Positions 6,172-7,347 of a DNA stretch of 7,347 nt are shown piece by piece. Source of the DNA: Deltaproteobacteria bacterium (GTDB lineage: Bacteria; Desulfobacterota; Dissulfuribacteria; Dissulfuribacterales; QOAL01); the NCBI GenBank assembly GCA_026996955.1, contig JALWJV010000056.1, positions 1-7,347 of the forward strand. The letters run 5' to 3'. Under the pieces are notes generated by a model, which saw nothing but the letters and a program-made list of their open reading frames with translations, was not told the origin of the DNA and did not search any database. Position 1 is the first letter of the stretch. Each line of letters begins with the position of its first letter. The translations under genes and the position numbers were made by a program.

Positions 6172-7161
6172 ATGAAACAACGCACCGCTCTAATAACAGG
6201 CATAACGGGCCAGGACGGAAGTTACTTGGCAGAGCTTCTGCTTGAAAAAGGTTACAGGGTATTCGGGCTGGTGCGCCGTGTTACTTTTGAAGACACCACC
6301 CACCGAATGAGCAGGATAGCCCACATACTGGACGACATTGAACTCATCGCCGGCTCCCTTGAAAGCTTTCCCTCAATATACAAGGCAATAAGACAATCAA
6401 AACCTGATGAGGTATATCATCTTGCAGCCCAGAGTTATGTCAACTACTCATTTGACGATGAATTCTCCACCCTTAACACCAATATAAACGGAACACACCA
6501 TATGCTTGCGGCATGCAGAGACCTGGCGCCTGAGTGCAGATTCTATTTTGCCGGCACAAGTGAGATGTTCGGCAGTCCCGATGAAGTTCCACAGACTGAA
6601 AATACCCATTTCATGCCCCGCTCTGCCTACGGCATTTCCAAGGTGGCAGGATTTCACCTTACAAGGAATTACAGGGACAACTACGGAATATTTGCATGTT
6701 CAGGAATACTGTATAACCATGAATCTCCAAGGCGGGGATTTGAATTTGTGACAAGGAAAATATCTTCCCATGTCGCCAAAATAAAATCAGGTCTTGCTAA
6801 AAAACTTGAGCTTGGCAACCTTGATGCCAGGCGGGACTGGGGGCATGCCCGGGAGTATATGCACGCTGTGTGGCAGATGCTCCAGCAACCTTTACCTGAT
6901 GATTATATAATATGTACCGGCAAACTGCACTCTGTAAGGGATTTTTGTGAGGAGGCATTTGGCCATGCCGGCCTTGACTACAGGAATTACGTGGTTTCCT
7001 CTTCCAGATTTTTCAGGAAAGAGAATGCAGAACTGGTTGGTAACCCGTCAAAGGCTGAATCAAAACTAAAATGGCGGCCAAGGATATCTTTCAGAGAGCT
7101 GGTTCGTGAAATGGTTGATAATGATATTGTGTTAATTGAGAAGTGTAAACAGAACGATTAG
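6172..7161 (+). CDS. gmd: GDP-mannose 4,6-dehydratase
   Basis: Converts GDP-D-mannose to GDP-4-keto-6-deoxy-D-mannose with a tightly bound NADP cofactor, the first committed step to GDP-linked 6-deoxyhexoses. It is an extended short-chain dehydrogenase: the cofactor loop is ITGITGQDGSYLAELLLEKG at 8-27 (GxxGxxG), followed by LVRR at 33-36. The active site shows T129-S130-E131 and Y153-x3-K157, the Thr/Glu/Tyr/Lys set of this family. GILYNHESPRRG at 178-189, LGNLDARRDWGHA at 214-226 and the later CTGKLHSVRDF are strongly diagnostic of Gmd. At 329 residues it is shorter than the E. coli enzyme (about 373); much of the difference is an insertion missing near residue 275. The C-terminal RFFRKENAELVGNPSKA at 279-295 aligns with the conserved R-P-x-E-V-E/D...GDP-x-KA region with some changes. 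No reductase, epimerase or aminotransferase for the next step is in the window. Confidence 0.95.
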   Translation: MKQRTALITGITGQDGSYLAELLLEKGYRVFGLVRRVTFEDTTHRMSRIAHILDDIELIAGSLESFPSIYKAIRQSKPDEVYHLAAQSYVNYSFDDEFSTLNTNINGTHHMLAACRDLAPECRFYFAGTSEMFGSPDEVPQTENTHFMPRSAYGISKVAGFHLTRNYRDNYGIFACSGILYNHESPRRGFEFVTRKISSHVAKIKSGLAKKLELGNLDARRDWGHAREYMHAVWQMLQQPLPDDYIICTGKLHSVRDFCEEAFGHAGLDYRNYVVSSSRFFRKENAELVGNPSKAESKLKWRPRISFRELVREMVDNDIVLIEKCKQND

Positions 7162-7176
7162 TAGGCTATTACATGA

Positions 7177-7347
7177 ATGCACCATATTGAGAAAATCAAT
7201 ACTGATCTCGTAATCATAGGCTCGGGGGCAGCCGGTCTTTCTGCAGCTATTGCGGCCCAGCGAAAGGTTAAAAACATATTAATAATATCCAAGGGAAGGC
7301 CATTTCAGTCGGGTTCTACCTTTGCCAACATTAACAATCATTGGGGT
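7177..7347 (+). CDS. FAD-dependent oxidoreductase, N-terminal fragment (3' partial)
   Basis: Only the first 57 residues are present; the frame is open to the right edge. They start MHHIEKINTDLVIIGSGAAG, giving the dinucleotide-binding GxGxxG (G15-S-G17-A-A-G20) that holds the FAD ADP moiety, then the helix LSAAIAAQ, and a second strand NILIISKG at 33-40 ending before SGSTFANINNHWG. This layout fits the FAD_binding_2 family (fumarate reductase/succinate dehydrogenase flavoprotein and L-aspartate oxidase relatives), where a Gly-Ser/Asn-Thr segment follows the second strand. Which member it is cannot be told from this fragment. ATG 7177 is the first possible start, because in-frame TGA at 7174-7176 immediately precedes it; AGG at 7163-7165 is a weak ribosome binding site. 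It begins 15 bases after gmd and is probably co-transcribed with it, though it may belong to a different pathway. Confidence 0.85.
   Translation, partial: MHHIEKINTDLVIIGSGAAGLSAAIAAQRKVKNILIISKGRPFQSGSTFANINNHWG

Noticed and set aside
6150..6240. Short frame starting at ATG 6150 downstream of AGGAGA
   Set aside because: The spacing from AGGAGA is 16 bases, the frame soon enters gmd out of frame, and its translation shows no recognisable feature.
350..6657. Several minus-strand open frames of 60 to 114 codons, for example at 350-694, 1673-1945 and 6448-6657
   Set aside because: They lie entirely or mostly opposite genes with clear conserved motifs, show no recognisable domain, and have protein-like composition only by chance.
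1..7347. tRNA, rRNA, CRISPR array, insertion sequence or transposon ends
   Set aside because: Genes cover nearly all bases, and I found no repeat arrays, tRNA-like arms, transposase motifs or long inverted repeats.

Overview
The window is a stretch of bacterial DNA with eight protein-coding genes, all on the plus strand; the first and last run off the edges. Genes one to six are packed with gaps of only 9 to 39 bases and read as one operon. A 165-base gap separates them from a second block of two genes. I see no RNA genes, mobile elements, CRISPR arrays or long repeats. The GC content looks moderate, and AGG (Arg) and ATA (Ile) codons are frequent. Two radical-SAM genes side by side suggest an anaerobic or oxygen-sensitive lifestyle, and a Gram-negative such as a Desulfobacterota-like lineage would fit. 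That placement is a guess: the sequence holds no taxonomic marker.

Left to right: (1) an ATP-grasp carboxylate-amine ligase cut by the left edge (its frame is open to base 2, so the GTG at 53 is not its start); (2) a radical-SAM enzyme whose C-terminal cysteines fit a one-cluster twitch/SPASM domain; (3) a second, divergent radical-SAM/SPASM-like enzyme; (4) a class I SAM-dependent methyltransferase; (5) a two-domain protein joining an N-terminal Rossmann-like domain to a sulfotransferase-like domain; (6) a family 2 glycosyltransferase; (7) after the gap, a GDP-mannose 4,6-dehydratase (gmd); (8) the first 57 codons of an FAD-dependent oxidoreductase, cut by the right edge.

The glycosyltransferase and gmd point to a surface polysaccharide or other glycan locus. 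Gmd makes GDP-4-keto-6-deoxymannose, the precursor of 6-deoxyhexoses such as fucose, rhamnose and perosamine; the enzyme for the next step is not in the window. The other genes look like tailoring enzymes: an amide-forming ligase, two radical-SAM enzymes, a methyltransferase and a sulfotransferase-like protein. They could modify a sugar, an amino-sugar or a small conjugate before or after transfer. This combination is the most interesting part of the window. Its product cannot be deduced from sequence alone, and no peptide precursor gene fits in the gaps, which argues against a RiPP pathway encoded wholly in this window.
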